Made by a program: the position numbers and the translations under genes | NCBI RefSeq assembly: GCF_020536995.1 | Contig: NC_068359.1 | Location: 89,176,353 to 89,240,352 of the forward strand | DNA from: Dreissena polymorpha | Taxonomy: Eukaryota > Mollusca > Bivalvia > Myida > Dreissenidae | Direction: 5' to 3' | Length of the DNA stretch: 64,000 nt | Shown here: one piece after another, positions 27,062 through 39,075 of the stretch | Numbering within the stretch: the first letter of the stretch is position 1 | How the letters are laid out: every line of letters begins with the position of its first letter | The notes under the pieces: model-generated | Seen by the model: the letters and a program-made list of their open reading frames with translations, nothing else | Database searches by the model: none | Told to the model about the DNA's origin: nothing

Positions 27062-29220
27062 TATGGAACGCCATAGCTGCCTTAACATGAAAACGTATAT
27101 TTCATGACTATATTATATAATAATATGATGTTAAATATATATGATATGATGTTACTGTGGCATTTAACGTTATTAATTAATGATAGTATGATGATATTTT
27201 ACCATTATATGATGCTCACGGTCCATTATATTATTCTTATTGTCCATTATATGCTGCTCATTGTCCATGATATGATGCTCATTGTCCATTATATGATGCT
27301 CATTGTCCATTATATGATGCTCATTGTCCATTATATGATGCTCACTCTCCATAATATGTTGCTTATTGTCCATTATATGTTGCTCATTGTCCATTATACG
27401 ATCATTTTCCAATATGTGTTGCTCACTCTCAATTATATGATGCCCACTCTCCATTATATGATGCTCACTCTCCATTATATGATTCTCACTCTCAATTATA
27501 TGATGTTCACTTATAATTATATGATGCTCACTCTAAATTATACGATGCTCACCCTCAATTATACGATGCCCATCTTCCATTATATGATGCTCACTCTCTA
27601 TTATATGATGCTCATTGTTCATTATACGATGGTCAGAGTCCATTATATGATGATCATTGTACATTATATGATGCTTACTGTCCATTATACGATGATCATT
27701 GCCGATTATATGATGGTCATTGTTCAATGTATGACTGATTATGATGTCAGGTCCATTTGCTGTATTCTGGTGCTAGTTCGTTATTTTATGCTCATTATTT
27801 ATTATCATGCAATGTTCAGATTATAGTTTAGGATGACCAATATTTAAAAAAAATGATTGTGGGAGACTATTTAAATTGCCATGTTGATGAATATTTATTG
27901 TTAAGGCTAAATTGTTCATGGTGATGTGAACGTTTTAATCGATAGGATATATACCTTTGGCTGACCGAGTTTATTGTCTGACAAGTGTGTCAACGATACA
28001 AACTTGATTCCCTGGCCAACAAAAAAATGCTAAAAGTGCATGGAGGCCAATTTCTTGCAACACTTTTTCGAACGTTTTGCGGACGGCCATGCTTCTTTAG
28101 TTAGCTAACAACATAGGGAGGTGACCGTGCAGATATGCACACGTTCATTAGACGGCTAATACATTTTTTTATAAACATTGATGCCGCGAGTTTAAATCTT
28201 AAATCAATGCAACATTTATATTGGTGTTTAGAAATAATTATATATACGTTTCGATAATCTTTTGTACATAGAATCCTCCCCTTATATATTCCTTTATTAT
28301 ATATAGGAGAACTGAGACGTTTGATAAAAAGCATGTGCTTGTTCGCGCTACTTATACAGTAAATAATTCACTTTGCCGAGAAATACATTTGTTCTACGTT
28401 CGACCATCGTATAATGAAATGTGCACATCATATAATCAACGTTGAGGATCAGATAAGTGAATCAGATATGGAGAGTGAGCATCATAAACTAACAGTGAGC
28501 ATCATATAATGAAAAGTGACCACCATATAATGTACAGTGAGCATCATATATTAGAAACTTATCATTATATACTAAAGAGTGAGCATCATGTAATGAACAG
28601 TGAGCATCATATAATGAACAGTGGGCATCACAGTCATAATGTACAATGAGCATCACATAATTGGGAGTGAGCATCGTATTATTGAGAGTGAGCATCATAT
28701 AATTAAGAGTGAGCATCATATAATGGAGAGTGAGCATCATATAATGTACAATCAACATAATATAATTGAGAGTGAGCATCATATAATGTACAATGAGCAT
28801 CATATAATTGAGAGTGAGCATCATATAATTGAGAGTGAGCATCATATAATTGAGAGTCAGCATCATATAATGGAGAGTAAGCTTCATATAATGTACAATG
28901 AGCATCATATCATGGACACTACTCATTATATAATGGACAGTTAGCATCATATTATGGTAAATTATCATAATAATATCATTAATTATTGACGTATAATTCC
29001 AAAGTAACATCATATAATGTAAAATCAACATCATATACTGATAAAAATAGTCATGTAATTTACGTTGTCATGTTAAGGCAGCTATGGCGTTCCATAATAT
29101 CATTAATTATTGACGTATAATTACAATATAACATCATATAATGTGAAATCAACATCATATACTGATAAAGATAGTCATGTAATCTACGTTGTCATGTTAA
29201 GGCAGCTATGGCGCTCCATA
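27062..29220. mobile_element. Foldback-type element with tandem-repeat inverted arms
   Basis: The ends are TATGGAACGCCATAGCTGCC at left and its near-perfect reverse complement at right, flanked by identical AAAATA at 27056-27061 and 29221-29226, a 6-bp target duplication. The arms contain roughly 25 copies each of a 21-bp unit (TCCATTATATGATGCTCAT / ATGAGCATCATATAATGGA), in opposite orientation at about 27205-27735 and 28404-28960. The central 650 bases are unique and non-coding. The right terminal 124 bases are duplicated in tandem (28973-29096 and 29097-29220). This is the layout of Foldback elements; no transposase is present. Long frames in the arms are periodicity artefacts. Confidence 0.85.
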
Positions 29221-29226
29221 AAAATA

Positions 29227-30715
29227 AATCTGCTGATAATTTGTACATTCCGGCATACTTTTGTACACAATTTAATCAAATTTGTTAAGTACTGCTACCA
29301 GCGTATATATTTTTTTCAAAACACGACCATAAACACAAAATCATATCATAAAACATGAATATATCACATGTTTGGATAACACTATCAGAAAGGTTTATAT
29401 ACAATATTTGTGATTAAATATGCCTTAAGGTAAGGATAAAAATAAGAAGTTAAACACAAACTACAAGGATAAAAATTTCAATAGAAGCATTTCCATTCAA
29501 AGCGAAAAGACAACAACAGATATCTGATTCCTTATTCCCCACACTTCATGAATTAATACATGATACACAAAAACAGAAGTACATGCAAAGCAAACAAACA
29601 TAGCAATATGAAAATTATCAAACAAATACATTAGTACGTATGATTTGCCATATTGAATGACAGTGTTCACTATATTATATATTGTTAACATTGTGAGATC
29701 ATTAATGAAAACCCATAATTTTCGAATCAAAGGTTTAGGTTATAATGTTTACATACTAACGTTGCGTATATCTTCCATATTCATCCATTTATTTGTCATA
29801 CTTGCATAAACAGGAATAAAATTACTAAGAAATAAAAACGTTAACCACTTGTTCTGAACACGTTCAATTGTTATGAAGAATAACAATCCCAAATGTAAAA
29901 TTTGTGCGTGAGTACAGGCTTCAACCGCGAGTCAAATGTTTAAAGAATTCCTCCTAAATAAGTGGCAAATAATAATTAAAACACTTATATTATTTATTGT
30001 CATTTTAGTAAAATGCTAATCTACTTTAATGATTAAATATTAAGACTTAAGAGAAAAACTCATATTTATACAGATATGTAAAATTCACAGATCCGCTATT
30101 GTTGTTCGCCAACGTTATAACAAAGAAGAGAACCGACATTAAAAAAAATTAACATTTTTGTTTCCTGATGATAGTAATACCTGTACTTGCAACGAAGTCA
30201 TTGGTGATACCAAAAATGGTGTACTCCTGCTGTCTGAACACAATTCCTTTTTTCGTCTTCATATTAAATGCATACGCTATCAGAAGTAACTTGTTTTATG
30301 ACACTTAACCCGAAACCAAGTGTTCTTCAGAACGCGAAACAACTCGTTTATGAAATAGTTCACGAATTTTCTGCTATTTACGTCCCCTTGTGTGGTGAAT
30401 TACCTTTATCAAAGGTATTTTGCAATTAATACTCAAATACGTGCGAATACTTTTTTGCATAAAAGCTACATGTATGTTATTACATTAGCCTCCCATGTAT
30501 ATTGTATTCTGAATTTTAAACCATTTACGGTGCATAAGCCCGTCAAAATTACGTGCATAGACAATATATTGAACGAAAAATCTCCCACCCAACTTACAAT
30601 TTATTTTGAACAATATAAGACGGTATTCGATTCGCCAATTTTATTTACAGTTGAACGCATGTGGATAATGTTGTAAAAGGGATGTTCAATAACAGAACAA
30701 GCTCTACACGCGATT
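29227..30715. other. Gene-free AT-rich stretch
   Basis: Only short frames without recognisable motifs; no repeats beyond AT runs were noticed. Confidence 0.35.
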
Positions 30716-30719
30716 TATC

Positions 30720-31255
30720 AGAGATATATCTATAGAATTGAGAGGATCTGTTTTGATCCAGTCGTTTGTACTATGACGATAACGCTTTGCACAAGCTATA
30801 TTTGCAAACACCAGTATGTAGAATTAAACAATCGCAACACTTCATTATTAATTCCGTCGATGCCTTGAGGCCTTTCCGAATTGTGCGACTTTCACTATCG
30901 CTTACTGAATAGTTTTCCAATGTCCGGATGTCCTATTTATATAAAAACTAAATTTGTTGTGCATATAGGTATGAGTTTAATCAAAAATATTGTATAGTTA
31001 AAAACGTGAAAAAAACACCATTTGATGACTTCTATATTTAACGTTGCGTAAAGGTTATGGTATTTACTCGTCTAAAGATGTGTGGTTATACAGTTTAAAA
31101 CAATAAAGTTTTATTAAATATATTTTCACGAGTGACATAAACTTTGATATTTGCGATCACCAAATTTCGATTTCATTTTCGAGACAAAACGAAATACAAA
31201 GTAAAAACGTATTTATTTATATAAAAACAAATAACGAAATTGAAATGCCAACTAT
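30720..31255. repeat. Copy B of the diverged direct duplication (partner 60-770)
   Basis: It shares TGACGATAACGC, TTAATTCCGTCGATGCCTTGAG, AATAGTTTTCCAATGTCCGGAT and AATGCCAACT with the region at 60-770, in the same order. It is shorter than copy A by deletions. No pacifastin exon is recognisable upstream of it on the minus strand, so that gene was lost from this copy or never included. Confidence 0.5.
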
Positions 31256-31259
31256 GTCT

Positions 31260-34245
31260 ACAAATAAATGCAATGCTTAGGAAGTCCTATAAAATTAGAC
31301 GAATAAAACAGTCTTGAAATATGTAAAAAAAAAAACAAGTGATAATTAAGTCGTAATTTCAAACGAAAAAACAACATTTCGACGATTTGGAGATGGATAC
31401 ACAATGTACGTGTATATTGTGTTAATATTAGACTATAACTGCAAGAAAGTACAACTGTGGTGTTCAAAGAGAATAGTATGAACGAGCATCGTACAACCTT
31501 ATTTGAACAGTTCTTATCATAGAATATTTTGTAGCTATACAGAATATGCATGAGACAAAATCGTGCGAATTATTGAATTTATTAACAAATAATATTATAT
31601 TATCTTATAGCATTAAATACAAAACAATATAAAGTTATGGACACACACAATTATGAATAAAATACAGGAACAATTAAATTGTTTACATGATTATATGTGG
31701 TGGATCTAATATGCTCATGTGTAAATTATTTTGCATGTAAAGCGCTGCGTTTACAGCATAATGGTAAAGCAAAGATATGATCTTGTCCTTAAAATTAACC
31801 ATAGTACATCTCATCAACACGCACAAATCAATAGTTACAAGAAATAGTGTACACAACGATGAAGATCCGAACAATTAAAATGGACCAGACACAGAAGGTC
31901 AATGTACAAAAAGATAAACTTGACCTTACATGAATTTATGACTGGAATATACACAACCAATACAACCGTCATAAACTTATGTATATATATAATGATGTCG
32001 TTATTTTTGGACCAATTTCATTGATGTTTAAGTAAGAAAATGCCAGTTCCTTATTTGGCCTGAATTAGGAATAAGGAACTGGTTCTTTTTTCCTTATTCA
32101 GCCGCGAAAAAATAACTGGATTATAAAAAAGCATGTTGTAATGTACCAGATTGCACTTTTAATAACATGCAAATGTAAAATAGTGTTATATGCTTTATGT
32201 TTTGTTGATCTGAAGGTAGTATTCAAATTAGAAAATGCCGATTCGGTTTAAACAAGAAATCCTGTGCAATCGCGAAGATGATACGTAAATATGTAACGTT
32301 ATACATAACGAACATGTATTCGATGTCTTTTGTGTTCATTTACTTAAGAATTGTATGCATTATTGTTCTTTAAAACCCTATATAAAAATATGTTTAGCTT
32401 GAATGAGGAATGTGGAACTGTTCCTTATTCCTTATTCGAAAAACGAATTAGGAACTAACAAATACTCTCCATCGATTAAGGATGTACCGGTTAATACTAC
32501 GTCAATAAATAAATACAGTCAAAACTGACCTAACGGACACTTGAGAATAACGGTATATTTATCGCTCTTCTGTTTCAAGCCAAAGTATTGTGATCTAAAG
32601 CACAATAAATTAGTATCAAACGTCTTGCAAATAGCCTTAGTTTATTAAAGTCTCTTGACAAATCCGATAGTATGCACGAGTACAACAATACTTAATCAAG
32701 ACGAAGATGCAATACTTGAAGTGTATAGATACAGCACAAGGTCAAAACCAGTCTTTTAAATAATGTATTGATGTCTATTATTAATTACATGTTTGCATTT
32801 TTAATAAGAATGTCGGCGCATATCACTATGTGATAATCATTAAACATATTGTTAACGATTATTGCATATCGATGATAAGCATAAGCTCAAGAACTGTCAG
32901 GGCGATCATGATATATACTTGTAAGCAGGTGAGGTTAATCACATGTTATATCAATATGGGTCGGATTTATATGGTTTTCTTAGAAAATTGCCTTGGTAAA
33001 ATATCAATTAGTATCAATATTAAAACGTCGATGAACGACTCCTGATAGATATTTCGAATCGTTGGCTGAAAAGTAGTTTTGAAAACACATTCAGACAGAA
33101 CGACGTGCAGGTGTAGTAAGAGATGATATACATAATAAATATTGTATATTCAATGTTATTAATAATATTATTGTTAATGTCTCGAGCAAGTGTTGTAAAA
33201 TGAGTTTCACCTGATAGTATTTCTATGTCATTCTGAATTCAGACCTGTTTATGCAACCACAATATTCTATTTTGATCGATTATTCCCTGTTATTGTACTC
33301 GATAAATTGAATATGAGAATAAATGTTTTTAACTTGGGTTTTAAAGCATAATCGAATTTACAATTGAATAATACCAGGTCTCTACTGGATTTTATGTTTA
33401 GTTTTGCTTCGAGTAGTTCTTTGTATTGCAAGCGTAAGACGTTACATGAGTTGTCTGTCAAAGGCGTTTGTTGTGGAGCTGTTATAAGTTATGTATTTAG
33501 AGTTGAATACAGAACTCGCTCTGTATGCATGTAATGCAGAATTGAATGCGCAGATGTGTTTGCATTTAGCACTTCACTTGTCCTGTTGTGTTCTCAAATG
33601 CAAATACATAGTTGACTTTCAATCTCAGAATGGCTATTATGATCGAATCAGAGCTGAATGTACGGACACATTTCATAGCCAACTACACGGACCTTACACA
33701 ATACGCAATTTAACGACATGATATGCTGCCCCAAAGAAGAATCATGATAGCGTATTTCTTAGAAATAACATAAAACGGTGTATATTGGAATGCAAACATA
33801 CTATGGTATATGTACAAACAACTACATATATTTGTGCATGGGCACCTTGTAAAACAGTTCGTATGTCTAGTATTTTAAACGTGTTACAATAGACACAACA
33901 AATCAAAGCAGCGTAGATATCGTATACATGTAAGAGACAAACATACAACGGAAATTACAGTCTTTGCTAAGTAGAGAGAGTTAACAACATTTTTAAACAA
34001 TAAGCACACTCCTGAGCAAAGCTCCCATGTATTTTAATGACAACCTGTACCAGAACAACTATCACTTCTCTTTATGCAACAGCGAGAGAGAAAAATTGGT
34101 ATCAGTTACCGAAATACTTTTGCAAAGATATAAATACAATTTTTAATATACGTATAAACAAAATCACTTGTTAATTATTACATAGCCTTGAACAATTACC
34201 AACGACCTATATTGGAGTTAGTCTTAAATTCTGGAGTGTCAGTAA
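31260..34245. other. Gene-free stretch with one palindromic repeat
   Basis: Short frames only. At 32043-32081 CCAGTTCCTTATT pairs with AATAAGGAACTGG around a short loop, and a related TTCCTTATTCCTTATTCG block lies near 32425-32455; together they may be the ends of a small inverted-repeat element of about 410 bp. Confidence 0.35.
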
Positions 34246-34249
34246 TATA

Positions 34250-34580
34250 GAGGTGTTTTAAAAAACACTGTACATTACGTAAGTGAAACAAGTGCTCTGT
34301 GCCGACTGATATCTGTATCGCGATATTGATGTTCAGTTCTACCAGTTCTGTTTTACCAGATTTTATATAAGAACATAATTGACAGAATACATTCATTCTA
34401 GGAAACGTACATGCGAATTGCGATTGTTGTAACGTTTTAGTCAACCCATTTTATCATGTTTAGAGTCATTCAATTACAAAATGATAACATTAGTAGAAAT
34501 AAATAACCTCCGAGCGTGCCTAGTAAGTTGAAAATATGTACAGCATCTCATTAGGACTCAAACGACATAATTTACAGAAA
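34250..34580. repeat. Copy D of the diverged direct duplication (partner 15490-15850)
   Basis: It carries GCGATATTGATGTTCAGTTCTA, CATTCTAGGAAA and TTAGGACTCAAACGACATAATTTACA, collinear with the earlier stretch. The distance from copy B (about 3.5 kb) is far smaller than from A to C (about 15.4 kb). Confidence 0.45.
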
Positions 34581-35501
34581 CCTTTCAGTTGTCAATTGGG
34601 ATCATGTTATATTATGTAAATACACAATACTATACTTCAAAGCGCCTTTAAGTCTATATCGAAGTTTAAGTTCATAACATTCGTTGTGTCAATTCATGTT
34701 AAATAATTGAAATCATTGATAACGATCGACAACATTAAGCATGTTCTTCAATTTAGCATAGAGAACACGCCTTAGTTATGTTATTTTATTTTATTTATAC
34801 ATAGTTTCGTTATTGTACTTGTTTATGAGTTTATGAACTTAATGACACCAGAGCAAAGAACGCGTTAGCTTCGCCGTGTTCGATAAACAAACATTCGAGG
34901 ACTCTACATATGCAAGAAGAAAATATAATTGTTACACGCCTTAAAATTGCTTCGTCATTCTCTATCATTTCGATTAGAAATATGTTATCATTTACAAACG
35001 CAATCATATTCTAAACAAACCAGCTAGGTATTGCAAAATAATAAAAATTTACAGTTCATAGTACAACAACGATATATCCAGTACAAAACTATTACATCCA
35101 GTTATTGCAACTTCAATTCTTTTAACAAACTGAACAGCATCAACAACAAGACATATTATTCAAAAGAAAATCTGTATGTACATTATATCAAAACAAGGCA
35201 AATATACCAATTACAACATCTTCGACAACTACACTGAGGCATGACACAAATGTTTAATTGCTACAAGATGACATTGATGTCCCTTAAGCGTTCACCTGTG
35301 TTCATGGAAAACAATTGCTGGAAAGATTTATACAGACGAATGTTACCAACACAACGACTCCATTTCGTTCGTTCGTATAGTCTTTTTTATTCAAACATTG
35401 ACGACCGGTTACACATTAATCAATATCACAAAATATTTTAATTATGAAATCCACCCGTTTTGGATCAGCTAAAAATAGTCTCCTTCTTCTCTGCAGGTCC
35501 T

Positions 35502-35733
35502 TTTTATTTTCACGGTATAGTCTGGAGCACTAATCTATCCATGTGCATCGTCAAAGAGCCTTTAGGTGGTTGATACCATCAAATACAAAGCCTTTAGGAT
35601 TGCTCAAAGGGACCTGAACTCGCGCGTATACACTCTCAGTTCACGAAATGGTCGTATGATCAAACTAGATAAAGATCTCATAAATAATAAAACACGGTTT
35701 GGGTGCGTTACTTCGACGGTTTTTAAGTCTCCA
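35502..35733 (+). pseudogene. Candidate decayed exon
   Basis: After an acceptor-like CTCTGCAG a frame reads PFYFHGIVWSTNLSMCIVKE, then an overlapping frame reads DTIKYKAFRIAQRDLNSRVY to a stop at about 35731. Base composition looks coding. No family was recognised and the join between frames would need a frameshift, so this is a weak call. Confidence 0.2.
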
Positions 35734-36439
35734 TAAAACTCGTTTTTGATTTATCGTTGTGATAATCGGTCACCTTGGGAATGTGAAACTCGTCTATAAC
35801 GTGTTTTGTTATAACATACCATTCATATAGAGAATATGTAAGTGTACTATCGTTACATTATTTATCCGGTGAAGCTTCAAATCGGCGAGACTTGTCATAC
35901 CTAAGACTGAAAAACGTATACGAGTGTTTGAAATTTTATACTCCGTTGTCGATATATCCCGGATTTTTTTCAGCAGGTTTATAGTTTGATACAAATGCAG
36001 AGTAAGCTTGTGCAAGTGCTCCCGGTTAAACCCTTTAGTAATAAAAAGGAAATAGAACAAATCAAATCATAATTCTAGAACAGGCACGCACAATAAACAA
36101 TTTGTATTTTAGTCACATTTAAATACCTTGTTACTTTTGAAAAAAAATAATTGTGCAATCAACTATTGTTTTTATCATCGTTGTAAATTTGCGAAATAGA
36201 TCACAAAGTATCATTTCCCGGAAAAGGACAAATATAAATGTTACGTACATGTAAACCAATAAGAACTTTGCTTTTGGTCGTCATCCAATATCATCTAATA
36301 TTTAGAAATTAAACGGTGGTCAAACAATTGCTATACAATTTATTTTTATTTCAAAGTTTTACTTAGCAGCATACGCGTTTGTCGGAAATGAACGGAAATT
36401 TAAGTTCAACGAAATAAACATTTGACCATTTTGCAACTG

Positions 36440-37440
36440 TACACGGCTGTATGAATACGATACTGAAGAGTAGACAATGATTTGATCATCGGACCAATTG
36501 CGCAGAAGAACATTTTGAACATTTGATTACGGTTGACATTTGGGCAATTGGATAGTTTGAACAACGGACTATATTGCATAGTTTGGCAGTAGGAGAATGG
36601 GAATATTTGACCACATTTTACACTGTGCCGAATGTATAGTTGAACAATTTACCACAGAGCACATTCAGGCAGTTGTATGATTTGAACATTTGACCAGATT
36701 ATGGTAGACGGACAGTTTGAGCATTCTATCTCATTTGCAGTTTAACAGTCGCGTTAATTAAACAAATGACCACAGTGTTCAGTAGGATAAAATGGAATTG
36801 TTGCATCATTTTAGAGTTTGACAGTCGTATGATTTAAATATGTTTACACTTTTTTCTGTTGGAAAATAGGAATATTGAACATTTGCCCATATTGTGCAAG
36901 TGGACAGTTGGTCTGTTATATGATTTGCACTTTCGAGAAAAATGTATAGTTGATCAGTCAGCTGACAATAGTGAAGAGTTGGTCAGTCTGATGATGTGAA
37001 AGTTTGATAACAGTTGACAGTTGATCATTCAGATTATTAGAACATTTGACTGTAAGGGACATTTAGGCAGTTGGGTGATTTAAACTTTTTTTCTAAAGAT
37101 GACAGTTTGGAAGACGGATGATTTGAACATTTTACCGCCGTGAACAGTATGTCCGTTAGATAATTAGAACAGTTCACGATAGTGAACAATTAAGCAGTCA
37201 GATGAATTGAAGATTTAACAAAAGTGGAAAATCTTATGATTGCAAGCAACATTTTATCGCAGTCAAAGATTGCCAGAGAATTAATTACGTTGACAGTCTG
37301 TCTGTATGATGATTTGAACATTTGGTCGCAATGAACCGTTGAGTTGTCGGATAAAGTAAATATTCGACTGCAGTGAAGATTGAGGTGATTTTAACTTTGG
37401 ACCTCAGAGAACAGTTTTCCAAACGTAATTCAAACACTTT
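36440..37440. repeat. Degenerate minisatellite, unit about 40-50 bp
   Basis: Variants of GTATGATTTGAACATTTGACC followed by CAGTGAACAGT-GACAGT recur more than 20 times across 1 kb with many substitutions and length changes. Recurring words are TTTGAACA, TTTGACCAC and GACAGTTTG. There is no frame of note. Confidence 0.7.
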
Positions 37441-37459
37441 TACCGGGATGGAAAACCCC

Positions 37460-37730
37460 TCAGCTGTTTGATGCCGTGACATATGGATTGCTATCTTGAA
37501 TGACGTCACATGATCGACCGTCTTTGGTTACGTCTCATCCGGAAGGCAATCTTGGTTTACGTCACATGATAATGGCCGTCTTTTATGACGTACGATCCTG
37601 ATATCTATAACATTTTGGACGACTTTCGGGCAGCTGTTTGTGATGTGGTCAGATCCGATAGGACAGCATAGCGTCAAACTCTGGTCGCTATATTGGATGA
37701 CGCAACATCCGGATCGCATCTTTGATAATA
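37460..37730. repeat. TGACGTCACATGAT-type tandem repeat
   Basis: About seven imperfect units of roughly 35-40 bases combining GCTATCTTGGATGACGTCACAT and CCGGAT or GATCGACCGTC. Each unit contains a TGACGTCA-like (CRE-like) core, intact in the first and mutated in most others. It directly abuts the larger minisatellite on its left. Confidence 0.6.
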
Positions 37731-38270
37731 ACTGATATGAGTAATAATATATTTAAAGGTTGTGTAAGTTTTGAATGTTTGTGCTTATAAATATAATGCA
37801 TACCCTAGTTGTATTTTGTAACTAATTTGTTTCAAACTTGATTGTGCATAAAAAATAAGGTGTTCACAGATTGAGACATTTTTTTAAGTGCAATTTACTG
37901 CCACTGATTTAAGTAATTTTTAAAATTGTTATTACATGAGTTGATTTACAAAGCGGCCATATGTGAAATAGTTTAAATACTTATGCTAACAACGAAAAGG
38001 ATAAAGTGTTTCCCTATCTGGACTCGTACTAGTGTTATTTTGGTTGAAAGGTTATCATCGTTACCAAACTGTTATGGAAAAGCATGCATTTTATACTTTA
38101 TATAAGCGATCCATGCGTTGTTACACAATTAAACAGAAATATTCCAAACGATTCAATCATTTCGCTTTTGTAACTCGTTACAGTTTTATAAATTTCAAAA
38201 AAATCATTTTTCATCGTTGAACCTGTATTGCCATTATTAGTGCGCCACATTAGTGTCATTTCGCATAAGT

Positions 38271-38608
38271 ATATCGGTAATCGGTAGTTTAAACGGTATG
38301 TCGGTAATGGGAAGTTTAAACGGTATGTCGCTAATCGGTAGTTAAAACGTTATGCCGGTAATTTGAAGCTTAAACGGTATGTCGCTAATCGGTAGATGAA
38401 ACGGTATGTCGGTAATTGATAGTTGAAACGGTGTGTCGAAAGTTGGTACTTTAAACGGTATGTCCGTAATTGGTAGTTTAAAACGGTGTGTCGGTAATCG
38501 GTAGTTGAAACGGTATGTCGATTATTGGTAGTTGGAACGGTGTTGGTAATCGGTAGGTGAAACGGTTTGTCGGTAATTGGTAGTTGGAACGGTATGTCGG
38601 TAATTTTA
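38271..38608. repeat. 27-30 bp minisatellite (CGGTAATCGGTAGTTTAAACGGTATGT)
   Basis: About 12 units containing GTCGGTAAT-GGTAGTT-AAACGGTAT, with small changes and one or two short units. The array is AT/GT-rich and non-coding. Confidence 0.85.
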
Positions 38609-39075
38609 AGTATATAGTTCCTCGTATTGTATAAATATTCAGAACTGACATATGTGTATGTGTATAATATTTTCTAAATCTTATACTGCTCTTTCTGTAA
38701 TATCAGATCATTATGGATTTGCAAGTTTAAACCGAGGCAGATGTCTCGCTGTACCTGTGTGGTTACGACGAAAGTACGACAAAACGGGCGATCAATGTAT
38801 GAGGGAAATATATATAGAAAATCGAATGGAAACAATGAATATTTTATAAGACAATAAACCGACAACATAATTATTTTAACGATCTTAACGTCCATCCTAT
38901 GGTCAAATGATTAATATGAATAATTTAAATGTTTCCACGTAAAATCGATATGTTCAGGAAGGTGTTCAGGGTCCGTTTGATAGTCCAACTCAGAGGTAGT
39001 TCGTGACATCCACGAGTAGGAAGCTGTCAACATATTAGACGTGCAGCTCAGCCTAGGCTGGACTTGTATTTTGTG

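Noticed and set aside
27104-29034. Met/His/Tyr-rich frames up to 240 codons
   Set aside because: They are translations of the 21-bp repeat arms of the foldback element (21 is a multiple of 3), present on both strands.
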